64,000 nt of DNA from Chrysopilus asiliformis (Eukaryota; Arthropoda; Insecta; Diptera; Rhagionidae), in the NCBI GenBank assembly GCA_964034945.1, contig OZ035960.1:28259487-28323486 (forward strand). Reading direction: 5' to 3'. Below the pieces are notes generated by a model, which had not been told where the DNA came from, did no database searches, and worked only from the letters and a program-made list of their open reading frames with translations. A program made the translations under genes and the position numbers. Positions 46,770 to 58,675 of this stretch are shown piece after piece (the first letter of the stretch is position 1; every line of letters begins with the position of its first letter).

Positions 46770-47994
46770 AAGGGTGATCCAATTGGAGGTACTTTTTCCA
46801 ATAGGGCTGTTTTGACAATTCTTATGTGTCAACTGGCTTGCTTATATGGCGTTTGTGTTCAGTATTCAGTGCCATTTCATCATGAATAGACTTACGTGTG
46901 AACAACGTTTACTAATTGTGGAACCTTATTTCCAAAATCAGTGCTCAGTTAGGAATTGTTATAAAGCTCTTCGTCCACATTTTGTTTATCATTATCATCC
47001 CACTGAACGCACTATTCGTGAAACCATCACCAAATTTCGAACTAATTTTACATTATTAGACATTCATCCATCAACCAGAGTGTGTACAGCCCGTAGTAAT
47101 GAGAATATTGCTGCAGCAGCAGAGAGTGTTCGTGAAGACCGTGATCAATCAATTCGTAGCCGTTCTCAAGGTTTGGGCATCTCTTATGGAACGTTGTGGC
47201 GTATTTTGAAGCTGGATCTTGGTTTAAAAGGGTATAAAATACAGCTCGTTCAAGAATTAAAGCCGGGTGACCTTGGTTTACGTTTTAATTTCGGTTTATG
47301 GGCCTTGATCCTTTTTTTTATCGAAAAATTGTGTTTAGTGACGAAGCTCATTTTTGGTTAAAAGGCTACGTTAACAAGCCAAATTGCCGTGTTTGGGCCG
47401 ATGAACAGCCAGAAGCAAAAAAATGGGCAGACGGCATCATCGGACCGTATTTCTTTAAAAATGCGGAAGGAGTACGTGTTACTGTCAATGGAGCTCGCTA
47501 TTTTTGTGGTCAAAAATTCAAGATATTGGTGTAGCTGACTTGTGGTTTCAACAGGATGGCGCTACATGTCATACAGCTAACGATACAATCGCTTTATTGA
47601 GGGAAACGTTCGATGAAAACATCATCTCAAGAAATGGTCCTGTTAATTGGCCACCGAGATCTTGTGATCTGACACCATTGGATTACTTTCTGTGGGGATA
47701 TGTGATATCTCTTGTTTACGTCGATAAACCCGGAACGATTACAGCTTTGGAAGCCAACATAACCCGTGCTATTCGTGGAATACCGACCGATATGCTTGAA
47801 AGAGTGGTCGAAAATTGGACCCACATAATGGACCATTTAAGAGTTAGTCGTGGGAAACATTTGAAGGAAATTATCTTTAAACATTAAATGGCATGAACCA
47901 AACTAACAACTTAAATAAAGATTTTCCTTAATATATTAATTATTATGTGTTTTATTTAAAAAAATAAACAGGAAGCTCTTATTGGATCACCCTT
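46770..47994 (+). mobile_element. DD41D mariner-like element (rosa-type), near full length
   Basis: The element is 1225 bp, with short terminal inverted repeats (AAGGGTGATCCAAT at the left, its complement at the right) and flanking TA duplications at 46768-46769 and 47995-47996. It carries one degenerate transposase gene (46882-47887). The spacing of 41 residues between the second and third catalytic Asp marks the DD41D mariner group first described from tephritid flies (rosa). Confidence 0.95.
46882..47887 (+). pseudogene. DD41D mariner transposase, frameshifted
   Basis: This is a cut-and-paste DDD transposase of about 335 codons, close to the usual mariner length of about 345. The N-terminal helix-turn-helix part starts at MNRLTCEQRLL (an in-frame ATG at 46846 also exists). 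The first catalytic Asp is in FSDEAHFW (about 47340), the second in FQQDGATCH (about 47555) and the third in TPLDYFLWGY (about 47680), with 41 residues between the last two. The frame breaks twice: once in a T-run near 47312, just before the first Asp, and again near 47500, where a few residues also seem lost. It ends at TAA 47885-47887. The breaks make it inactive; the good conservation suggests a fairly recent insertion. Confidence 0.93.
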
Positions 47995-48663
47995 TATATG
48001 TAACTACTACAATATAGGCTGGCTTTAATACTTATTTGGTACGACTGCTTGAACAGTTTTATTGCCCTAGGATTAGATGGAAACCTGTGATTGAAATAGC
48101 TGAATATAAACACAAAGCCATTACCTTGTATGATTAATAATCCGAATAATATTTGTATCTGGGCTGTCGAAGCTGATATCTTATCACCATCACATCATCG
48201 TAGATTGAAAACCAAATGTTTGTGATACATAGACATATTTTCAAAATTTATGACCCTTTGGCCAACAAATGCGTATTGAATGATTTCTTTTTTTGCTGGC
48301 TTTTATTAGTTTTTATAGCGAAGTAGGTACTTTCAGTAATCAGAGTTTACTCGATGGGATTTTTTATGGCTAGGCTTCCAGACAAATAACAAAAAAAAAT
48401 TGCTCGCTATATATTTTGCTTAGTAATAGTTCATTCGATTTGGCAAAGTGATCCATACTATATGAAACCCCGCCCATCAATCGTTCAAAGTCCGATAATA
48501 AATTTGCCAAACAGAATTTCAGACACGTTTAATAATCATAAGAAGATATTATAAAATATTTCGAATTTTTTGATGTGATTCAACCATTCAGGTAACACAT
48601 TTTCCAAATTCAAAATTAGTTTCAACTTGACCACATTGACCAAACAATGCCCAGGGCCAATTG

Positions 48664-49072
48664 TCAAATATATATATATAAAATATCGTTTAACCTGATT
48701 GACTGACTGACCATCAACGCCCAGCCCAAATCCTTGGAGCCAGAAACTTGAAACTTTCACAGTATGTCCCAACCATCACGTAGGCGCTCACTAAGGCGGG
48801 GTTTCCCGAAATTTTACCGCTAAGGGGGTAGACGGAAGGTAAAGGGGGTTTGGGTGTTTTTAATCCGTGATTTTCGCCATGAATCCTGCTCAATAGGAGG
48901 CTGAAAAGTTTCACTCGGGGGTTTTCGAGGACGCTGATCCCGAATCTGGGGTTAGACTAATTCGCAACGGAGAGTCCTGTAAGGTTAAGATTTTTCTCAA
49001 AAGTTTTTAAGTTCTTTCCGGTTTTCTTCGTATTCTAAAACTTAACCCGGCCACGACGGGTTTGCAAGCTAT
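48664..49072 (+). mobile_element. degenerate non-autonomous Helitron
   Basis: The 5' end TCAAATATATATATATAAAA and the 3' hairpin CCCGGCCACGACGGG followed by GCAAGCTAT resemble the 36362 element. The final CTRR has decayed to CTAT, and the upstream A is lost. It abuts a family B repeat. Confidence 0.6.
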
Positions 49073-49084
49073 ACTCTATATCAA

Positions 49085-49680
49085 GATAATCAAAATTTTA
49101 TTTAAAAAGATGCATTTGTATGGAATAAGAGGTCAGGATTGGTGCAACTGGACTTTGATGTATGGATGAGTTATGTGAAAAACTATTTTAACACGTTGGC
49201 TACCAGCCAAAAAAACGCTTACTCCGCTAGTATATACTGGGAAAAAACGCAAAAATCATTTCTGTACTTTGTGAGTCACCAGTGAACACAAGATCAATAC
49301 AGACAAAAACGAACGAATCGAATAAAATATAACGGACAAAAAAAAACCCCCTTTGTACCGCACGAGCGACTGCACTCAACCATGGAACTTGAGAAACTGA
49401 CGGTAATGACAATAGTGTGTGTACACCGGTGACTCACATGGTAGCCAACGTACACATTTTACCCTTTTTAATGTTTCAATACGACTCACCGTTTTCGAGA
49501 AAATTGGAAAAAAACTGTTTCATTAGTTTAGGAGAGAGGGGAAGGAATGGGCCGATTTTGCCCGTTTTTACGAGAAACGCAACTGCAAAAGATTTAAAGT
49601 CTCAAGCTCAATCCTTTTGAAAGTTATGGTGTTCACTGACAGACAGACGGACAAGCGTACGGACATACAGACGGACATTA
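49085..49680 (-). mobile_element. family B repeat, reversed, truncated at both ends
   Basis: The minus-strand copy runs from its microsatellite (49637-49677) to about 49085. It is broken by the TTAA MITE at 49192-49452 and lies head-to-head with the next copy. Confidence 0.75.
49192..49452. mobile_element. TTAA-type MITE inserted in a family B repeat
   Basis: It has a 13-bp inverted repeat ACGTTGGCTACCA at the two ends and an internal GTGAGTCACC/GGTGACTCAC pair. TTAA precedes the left end (49188-49191); the right copy has decayed. The family B sequence resumes on the right side (ACATTTTACC), which confirms an insertion. Confidence 0.65.
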
Positions 49681-49683
49681 AAC

Positions 49684-50800
49684 ACCATTAGATTTAGTAT
49701 ACCGTTTGTAACGCATCTAATCCAACATCGGACACAAAAATGAACTACACCACAGTGTTAGGGATGACAAAAGATTTTGATTTCCGCATGTTCGTCCGTC
49801 TGTCTGCCTGTCTGTTTGTCTGTCTGTCTGTTTGTCTGTCTGTCCGTCTGCTCGTCTGTCTGTTTGTATGTCCGTCCATGAACACCATAACTTTCGAAAG
49901 GATTGAGCTATAAATTTAAAATTTTTTTAAGTTTCGTTTCTCGTAAATGGCTCCGCTAAATTCTTGAATGTGGAAAATTGGACCATTTCTTCCCCTCACC
50001 CCCATACAAACGAAACAGTTTTTGCAATTTTCTTGAAAACAGTGAATCATATTGAACATTTTTTTAGGTAAAATTTGTTTAGAATAAAACTTTACATAAC
50101 TAATCCATACATCAAAATCCAATCGGACCATTGCTTCCCCCCTCTCACATACAAATGGAATACTTTTTTTTCTGTTTTCTCGAAAACGGTTAGTCGTATT
50201 GAAATATTCATAAAAGTGAACCCTGTTTAGAATATCAAAATCCAATCAGACAACCCCTTTCTCCCTTTCCCGCACAAATGGATTTTTTTTTAATAAAGAT
50301 AGTAGGGCTATTCACTCTTTATCGTAGTTGATCTTAAACTCGTAGAATCGTAGAATCGTAAATAAAATCGTAGTTTTTTGACAGTTCTCCATACAAATTT
50401 TTTTACGACGAAAGCTACAATCTACCACACCCGAAGGTATGGTAAAATCGTAGTTTTTATCGTACTTCTAATAAAGTGAGGTTAAGACATGTTTTGTGAC
50501 ATGTCAACTTGGTGCCAACTCTAAAATGGACATTGGAAAAGCAAGTAAATTAAAGTATTTATATGATTTAGTATAAATTAAGAGTTAAAAAATGCTTTAA
50601 ACAATTTAGGTAAAGAAAATAAATAAAAGAGTCAAAAATTTACGACAAAACCCACAACCTCTAGTAAAGCGCTGCTCACGCTTCGTTGTACTTTTCCATC
50701 GTAGATGTACAGTACAATCTACGATTTTACTATCTACGATCAAGAGTGAATTGCCCTAGTGTCTGTCATTTTTGGCAATTTTAGCTTGTCTTATGTTTAA
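49684..50800 (+). mobile_element. family B repeat interrupted by a TA MITE
   Basis: 5' TTAGATTTAGTATACCGTTTG, long microsatellite 49795-49870, core to 50304. After the 50305-50756 MITE, the 3' end (GTCTGTCATTTTTGGCAATT, then the tail) follows. Confidence 0.8.
50305..50756. mobile_element. TA-flanked MITE inserted in a family B repeat, 452 bp
   Basis: The ends GGGCTATTCACTCTTTATCG and GGGCAATTCACTCTTGATCG (complement) are flanked by TA (50303-50304 and 50757-50758). Family B sequence continues on both sides. The ends resemble the AGGGTATTCACA family. ATCGTAG is repeated inside. Confidence 0.9.
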
Positions 50801-50924
50801 AGTAAGCTCCTCCGTCATTTATTGTAAACGTCTATTGAAGATGGTCATGTCGTTTTAAAATAAACAAAAAACATAATATAATTCAAGATTTTTATTACAA
50901 CTTGAGGAAGCAACATAGATGACC

Positions 50925-51456
50925 AAGGAGACCCGTATGGTGATATTCGTATCAAAATTCGTACAGTTGTACCAAAATTCCACTTTGAAGTCAAACTTTC
51001 CAATAAGATTTTTTAAAATTTACTCCAATCGGATTTTGATGTATAGGAGTTTTATGTAGAATCATATCCTAAATAACTTTTGTTCTTGGACTGGGTGCAC
51101 CTTTTCGAGATATTCGCAAAAATCATTTTCGTTCGTATGGGGGGTACCCCCCCCCCCCCCCCCCCCCTAATGGTCCATTTTTGCCCATTAACGAACTTAG
51201 CCTCGCATTTTACGAAAAACGGATCTGCGCAAAATTTCAAGTATCTAGCTCAATCCGTGCGCCCGCAATCCGCGCCACAGACAGACGGACAGACGGACGG
51301 ACGGACGGACAGACGGACGGACATGCAAAATTCAATTTTTTTTATCATTCTAAACACACTGGTGTAATTCATTTTTGTGTGTGATGACGGGATCTTGGCG
51401 TTACAAACGGTAAGGCGAAGTTAATATACCCTTTGGTTTCACCATACGGGTATAAA
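50925..51456 (-). mobile_element. family A repeat, 3' end truncated
   Basis: The copy is on the minus strand, with 5' end at about 51455. It carries 21 C at 51147-51167 next to GGGGGGTA. The copy ends at the subterminal repeat near 50929; the hairpin is missing. Confidence 0.82.
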
Positions 51457-51884
51457 AATCATCAAATACGTTCGACCATGAATAGATATAATATAGTGTG
51501 TGAAGTTCTAAAAAAAATGATATCCGGTAACTAGGAACACCTCGCAATATTTAGGGTGATTTGATCAATGAGTGGAAACATGTGTAGTAGAGTGACAAAC
51601 TTATTTACATATTACAGACAATCTGACTGGCAAAATTAATTAATATTTTCCTTTAATAATTACTGTTGAAATGCAATTTTTTATTAAAATTTTAGTATAC
51701 TCCGTTCATGATTTCTTAAAATGGATCATAAAAATTTGAAAAACAATTAACATGTGGACCAATTCTGTATAATGAGTCAATCGGTGAAATTGAGCCCTCA
51801 ATCATTCGGTCGATTAACTTGATGACACTCTCCCAATATCCCCTACGATTTCCCGAGTGGAATGGCCATATATCCAGCAATTAA

Positions 51885-53707
51885 CCTTCATACGTCCCTT
51901 ATTCTGATGCACACTAAGTATCTTAATGGTCATTTTCGACCCATGCGTAGTTTATCGATGAAAAGTTCTTGAAAAGTATGTTTTCTACAATATTTAATAT
52001 TTGTATTTCAGTATCTTAAAATTACAAAACAAAAACAAAAGTATTTTTTTAATAAAAAGAAAATAATAGTTCATTTTTATCTATATATATATAAAAATGG
52101 AAGTTTGGTGGTTGGTTGGTTTGAAGTTACAAAACTCAAAAACTACTGGACCGATTTTTACGCGGTTTTTTGTAAAATTATCTGGGTTGCCAGGAGCCGG
52201 TTTTTAGCTATTCGAAATGGCAGGTCCTGTAAGGATAACGCAAATATCCTTTTTATCATTTTCTCCCGGAAAAATTGGCATTATGTGATTTTTGGGGTCG
52301 CTAATCACGAATCTGATGTTGGAATTTCAAAATTCGAAACGGAAGGTCCTGTAAAGATAACGCAAATATCCTTTTTCCCATTTTTTCCAGGAAAAATGGC
52401 AATTTGGGGTTTTAGGGGTCGCTGATCATAAATCCTGTATTAAATTTTCAAAACTCGAAACAGAAGGTCCTGTAAGGTTTTTTAAAAAGCTTTTAAGTTA
52501 TTTATAGTTTTTTGGCATTCTAAAATTTATACAAAAAACTTTAAGCTGGGAACGTAGGGTCTGCTAGTATAGGAAAAAAAATAAGGGACACATTTCATTC
52601 TTGTATAAAATATGTAAAAAAAACTTTTTTTTGTTGCTTGAAATGGCTCTGATTGCCACAGAATTAATTTATCTTTTGACAACAAGGTTTCATGATCATC
52701 GTCCCAATTGACCAAATTGGTTAGAAAACCAATTGGATTTCCAATCATCTTGTACCAAGTACCGAAGGTACGATTTATGGAATTTTGACTGGAAATCCAA
52801 GATTTTTTCCTGTGAAAATTGTCATTTTTGTACCATAAGGTCCATAATTCCAAATGTTCCCACAAATATTCTTAAATTTATAAAGGAAAATTGCGTGGTA
52901 CATTTGGACACGGTACAAAAATTCCAACATTGATCAATTGGGGTCATACTCAAAAACTTCATCATCATCTGACGAGAAATATTTATCATTTTCTGATATA
53001 TTCATGGCTATTCTGGAATTCGAAGTTAACACGTAAAACCAAACTCAGTCGATTCGATTCGAAACTCAATTGGTATTCTGCTATTCTGAAATTTGCAACA
53101 TGTAATTCTACCCTCAAAACTTAACTTGGTCATAGTGAATCGAACAGAAGTGAGACGCAGCGGATCAAGAATACAAATTGAGGGGAAATCGAACAAACTT
53201 AACGCTATTTCGGATTCCAGAATAGGCACGATTGTCTTAAATTTCGAAGACCTCTTCTTCTTCGTCGCTCATCATATTCAAGTCTTCAATTTCAAAATTC
53301 GTCAAATTTTGATTACACATTTTTCAAATTCAAGCTATATTTTTTGATAAAGTAATTGTTTTCTTCATTCAACAAAATAAGTAAAAAATATTTATTATCT
53401 TTTCAAATTTCAATAGTAATGACTAAATTTGATGCTTTCAAAAATATTACGGAAAATATCAGGGCATACTATTTTTATAAAATGTTTAAACCTGATTATG
53501 GTCATTTTCGACCAAAGGGCCTTCAATGTGAGTTTTTTTATACACAAAAATCTGATAAAACTTTTTTTATTTTATTAATTGAATAAGGTGTATTTGAGAT
53601 AAAGAAGCACAGATTTTAAATATCTACTTAAAATATTTAAAATTATAGAAGTTATGATGCCAAACATTATGCTTTTGGTCGAAAGTGACCATAAGACCCT
53701 ATGAAGG
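51885..53707. mobile_element. TTAA-flanked (piggyBac-like) element, 1.8 kb, with nested Helitron
   Basis: The element has ends CCTTCATACG and CCTATGAAGG, flanked by TTAA at 51881-51884 and 53708-53711. Subterminal GGTCATTTTCGACC-like blocks occur near both ends and again at about 53500. Removing the 488-bp Helitron leaves about 1335 bp. No transposase ORF is recognisable, so it is non-autonomous or decayed. Confidence 0.72.
52080..52567 (+). mobile_element. non-autonomous Helitron inserted in a TTAA element
   Basis: It has ends A|TCTATATATATATAAAAATG and CTGCTAG|T. It contains ACTACTGGACCGATTTTTAC and two GGTCCTGTAA-type repeats about 115 bp apart. It lies within the TTAA-flanked element 51885-53707. 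Confidence 0.82.
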
Positions 53708-55257
53708 TTAAAACAGGTGCATTTGACCATATCAGTATCATTTCAATTGAATCGAATTGAATTCAGTAATCATCACATCCGTTCACATCACATCCCTTTA
53801 TCGATTTCGTTGCTCGTGGATTTCTCTCATGGGGAGAGTTAAAAATCAAATATTCCCCTGTCCTTGGTCGTAATGTGCAGACACATACAAATGTTCTCGA
53901 ATTGCACAAAAATCCCATATGATCCTCGTCCAATAATAATAAACATTAACTGCTCCTTTTCCACTTCCCACATAGTTGTATACAGTTGGCAATCGCTGGC
54001 CCGCTTGAATGTGTCTGTGAAACTTATTACCTCTTCTTCGTTGTTTTGCGAAAAATTCAATTCGTCTAGGATACGCTGCACATGTATTTGTATACATACC
54101 TTATGGCCTAGACAACTAACCATATAGCGAATATACCCTTCTTGACTGACTGTGACTGATTTTTATTTACGAGTTACAAGTTGGTCGAGGGATTTCCTTC
54201 CTGCAAATTCACCCTTATTGCTCACGAAGGATTCACCTTTTATACGGCAACAAAGAGCCCGGCCGGGAGTAACAAAAAAAAAATCGGTACAAATAGAAAA
54301 AAATTCATCCATTTCGGCAACTTATGAGGGTTAACGTCCACATTGGTTTTGCAAAAACAACAACAGCAAGCCGTATAGGTATACGAAAAGAATAAGAACC
54401 GAGTAAATATGAGCAATAATCATGATAATCCTTTGGGGAGGTTTGTTTTGATTACTTAGGGGGTGACTGACATTGTATTTTCTTATAAATATTTTAAAAG
54501 TCTAGATTATCGTTTTCTTTCCGCTTCTATTTCTGAGACAAGTGAGATGAGACTTTTGGAATGTTTTATTTTTAATCTTAAGTGGGCATAGAAATAGTCA
54601 TTTATGCAGGTAGGATTCGCTTTGTACTGGGCATTCATCAACTTAATTTTCGTGAAAAAAATGTGAGTTTTATTTTAATTTTTTGTAATAATAATACTAC
54701 TACTTGTTCTCCCCTCTCCCATACTATTAAACCAATTTTTTGGATTTTCTGAAGAACACTGTAGTGCCCCGAAAAGGTTCTAAACGCCAAAAAGGATCCG
54801 TAGTTTGTAAAATTGGAGTAAAATTGTAAATTCAAAAAATGATATTTGGAAATTGGTTCTTCGATTTTTTACGCTAAAAATCATATATAAAAGCATTGAA
54901 AATGCATGAAATCTGTTTGCCCATATTTAATAAACTCAATATATAAATAGGCATAATATGGGAAATATAAAGTGAAAAAGAAATCCCAAGTACAAAGTAT
55001 TGAGAAAGGTGACATATTGTTTCGACGAAAAGCCCGTTTCCATAAAAATATTTGTTAACTTTGACAATTTGGCCGGAAACTTTGACAATAGTTTTATTAG
55101 TTTTTACACCACTCGATTTTATTTGAAGCTTATACGAAATCTTCTTACTTTTTATTGTCACATGCCTATCCAAGAACCGAATTTTGGTCATAAACCGAAT
55201 CATTTTTTATGAGAAGAACCCTTTTTTGAGCTTAAAAGTAGTTTGTAAATTTTTTAT

Positions 55258-55741
55258 ACTCTATATGAGATATACATATAGAAGTATATTAGAATTAGTA
55301 TACCATTTGTAACGCATTGAACCAATCACAAAAATGAATTATGCCAGGGTGTTAGGGATGACAAAAGATTTCGATTTCCGCATGTCCGTTCGTCTGTCCA
55401 TGAACACCATAACTTTCGAAGGGATGAAGCTAGAGACTTAAATATTTTTACGGTTGCGTTTGTCATGAATAGCCAAATTAAGTTCTTTAACGATCAAAAT
55501 CGGGACATTCCTTCCTCTTTCCGTCGTACAAACGAAACAGCTTTTTGCAATTTAAAACGGTAATTCGTGTTGAAAATTTTCTAGAGAATATAATTTTACA
55601 TAATCGTCCCATACATAAAAATCCAATCGAACCATTCCTTGCCAAATTTCATAAATGGATTTTTTCAAATAAGCATTTTTTCTGTCCTCATATAAGGTAT
55701 TTGACAATTGGCCCCTGGCAATTGTAGCTTTTCTTAGGTTT
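55258..55741 (+). mobile_element. family B repeat, shorter copy
   Basis: The 5' TATACTCTATATGAGATATA mirrors the subterminal CATATAGAGTAT seen in other copies. The core and 3' tail are present; the microsatellite is nearly lost. Confidence 0.8.
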
Positions 55742-55814
55742 ATGTATAGTTCGTAAAACAAACTAAAATATAAGTGTTTTTAGTCCATCCTGTGTACACC
55801 GGCAACTTGTCTAA

Positions 55815-56199
55815 AGGTGCCGCTCCACATGAGAGTAAATACGCGAGTAACTCTCAAAAACTCTCGAGAGTTACTCGCAGGAGGTTGTCCATTTGAGAGT
55901 TAATTTCGGCGATTTTTCTCTTTTCAAGACCAATTTCTTGATTTTTTTGACATCTTGGTTTGGCGAGTTCTCGAGAGCTACTAGCGAAATTCAAACGCCG
56001 TTCGTATCTGGCGAGCAACTCCCCGAGAGTTTAGTGGGTGCGTCTCGACTAGAGACTAGAATCACTTTTGACAGCTCGCCGAAACTAGCTCGCGAGTTTG
56101 TGCGAGTTTCTGCGAGCGACTCTCAGAGACGTGTCCATTTCCGAGTAGCTGATATCGAGAGGTTCTCGCCGGCATTTACTCTCATATGGAGCGGCACCT
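55815..56199. mobile_element. Harbinger-like MITE, 385 bp
   Basis: The inverted repeat AGGTGCCGCTCCA continues imperfectly to AGAGTAAAT. The flanks are TAA on both sides (55812-55814 and 56200-56202), the 3-bp target type of PIF/Harbinger. CTCGAGAG and GCGAG motifs are scattered through it. A 109-codon ORF across it is a by-product. Confidence 0.85.
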
Positions 56200-56440
56200 T
56201 AAGCAAGAAAATTTTTTTGTAAACTAATATTTTATTGACGGATTATACTTGTAGTATTTTCGCAGGTACGTAGATTTTGTATAAGAAAGTCATGTGTTGT
56301 TGATATCAGGTTTCTTTTTACATGTATGTGAAAATAAATGGGAAAAATTCTTTTCATTCATGTGAAAATAATTTTTTGACGTTTATTCTTGCTTCTACTA
56401 GGAAATTTTTATCACAAAATAATCCAATGTTTCTATTTAA

Positions 56441-56659
56441 CCCTCTAACCGGAATATTTCCGAAAAAAATTCACCAAAATATGACTTCAACTTGCGACAG
56501 ACCGTAACCAAGACAACGTACAGGGCTAAATTTTTTCCAACATGTAAAGCGATAACTTACAAAAGTCAGTGTAACACGTTCCGGCGATTTCCGGCGATTA
56601 AAATTGTTACCCGTTATAAACAAGAAGCCCGCCTTTTGTCGGGCATTCCGGCTAGAGGG
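56441..56659. mobile_element. TTAA-flanked MITE (piggyBac-like), 219 bp
   Basis: The ends CCCTCTAACCGGAAT and CCCTCTAGCCGGAAT (complement) are flanked by TTAA at 56437-56440 and 56660-56663. The first seven bases match the MITE at 7803-8013. Confidence 0.9.
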
Positions 56660-56796
56660 TTAATTACATTAGGTACAAGTAAATACATTAATAACAATTA
56701 TTAACATTATTTACGTAATTTACATGTAAATAATAATAATCAGTTAATTACGTGTAATTTACCAATACTGGTTCTGCATCGTTCTATTATTTTTTT

Positions 56797-57364
56797 ATAC
56801 CCGTATGGTGAAACCAAAGGGTATATTAACTTTGCCGTACCGTTTGTAACGCCAAGATCCCGTCATCACACAAAAAAATGAATTACACCAGTGTGTTTAG
56901 AATGATAAAAATAATTAATTTCTGCATGTCCGTCCGTCCGTCTGTCCGTCCGTATGTCCGTCCGTATGTCCGTCCGTCTGTCCGTCCGTCTGTCCGTCCG
57001 TCCGTCCGTCCGTCCGTCTGTGGCGCGGATTGCAGACGCATGGATTGAGCTAGAGACTTGAAATTTTACGCAGATTCGTTTTTCGTAAAATGCAAGGCTA
57101 AGTTCGTTAATGGGCAAAAATGGGCAATTGACAGGAGGGAAAGGGGGGGGGGGGGGGGGGGGGGTACGAACGAAAATGTATTTTGTGAATATCTCAAAAA
57201 CGGTGCATCTTATCAAAAAAGTGCAAGAAGAAAAGTTATTTAGGATATGATTCTACATAAATCTCCCATACATCAAAATCCGATTGGAATAAATTTAAAA
57301 GAATCTTATTGAAAAGTTTGACTTCAAAGTCACCATACGGGTTTTCAATAATTGTCAGATTGTT
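56797..57364 (+). mobile_element. family A repeat, 3' hairpin truncated
   Basis: The 5' end and core are intact, with a long CCGT-type microsatellite at 56927-57020 and a run of 22 G at 57143-57164 next to GTAC. A short deletion removed sequence before the subterminal repeat. The copy stops inside the final hairpin. Confidence 0.82.
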
Positions 57365-58675
57365 TGGTTATGGAAAATGTAATTAAGACTTAATTCAAAC
57401 AAGGGCTGATTTCAGATTTTTATTTCGAGTCATAGTCATTAATGTTTGTGCAATTCTAGTTAGAGAAAAACTTTTGATTGTTTAATTACTTTCCTGCATG
57501 ATTTTTGAACTTTGAACATCATAAAAAAATTCACTTACAACTTGTTATCATCCCTGATAACGCATAAAAATTCAATTTTTTTTTAAAACAAATTGTAAAT
57601 AATAAAAAAAATGCGTATCTAACATCTCAGATCTATTGAAATTCAATTCCGGTCTATGATTTTACGATTATTTCAATATTAGGAATATTATCAGATGGTG
57701 CGATTTTATTCAACATGACTAATTGAAATAATCATCTGCGGCAAACACTATATATACATACATATATGTATATTTCAAAGAATTTAGAGCTGAAAAACAC
57801 TTTAAGTCTGAAACCAATTTGTCCATTTTGTTTGAGATTCAAGACTCTATTCGGTCTAATTGAATTACCTTTTACAAAATTATCTGAATATATAAAATTG
57901 TAGGCATTCGTATTTGAGTATATAGTATACACCAGTTAATTGGCCAACAAAATAACACTCATTAGTATTTGGCTTTATGTGTATGTGAAATTACGTGTTT
58001 CTATAGAAAAGTTTTATTACAGTTGGTTTGGTTGTTTTTAGACTTTCGTTAAGAGAGAGGAAAAGATTTAAACGCCAGCCAGTAAATGGCAGGAAAGATT
58101 TATTTAACAATCCAACTTAACTTGACTAAATCGAATCAGTCTTAACTGATGATAATGACGTGCACCACGAAAACTAAACCCCCATACACATCTAGAGTGC
58201 GCATAAAAATACTAAATCTAGAATATAGGCATATCTATAGATACACGCCATTTGGAATGATTGTCTCTATCCTCAATGATGATAGACAGTAATTGAGCCG
58301 AATAACATGCAATCTAGTCAGGTTTTTCCATATTGATTTTGTTTTCGTATTACTTTAATAATATTAAAATCCTAACAGAACCACAACATGATTTCATTTA
58401 TGCAAACAGAAACCGAGAATCAGGACATTTAAATTAGAAAATTGAGCATGAAAATGTCATGTTGAGTGCACGAGTAGGTACAATATTTCAGTATGAAGTA
58501 CTGAAAAAAAAGAATACTGAATTTATTTGATTTGCATAAGTATAACATTAATTATGACTCGTTTTAAACCTCGAATCACTGTCTGAGAGTTTTTCTTGTA
58601 AAATTTCATGACTCTAGCTCTATTAGTTTTTGAGAAATGTTGTACACTTACTGGCAGACAGAAATACATTTATAT

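Noticed and set aside
52527..53347. Overlapping ORFs of 66-112 codons on both strands
   Set aside because: They lie in the interior of the TTAA element 51885-53707. None resembles a transposase, and they overlap one another in conflicting frames.
55893..56222. 109-codon ORF
   Set aside because: It is almost wholly inside the Harbinger-like MITE and reads its GCGAG/CTCGAGAG repeats.
56866..57216. ORFs rich in TDGRTDRRTD-type repeats here and at 18248, 37279, 39463, 51080, 61237 and 62140
   Set aside because: They are translations of the CCGT/CTGT microsatellites in families A, B and C, not proteins.
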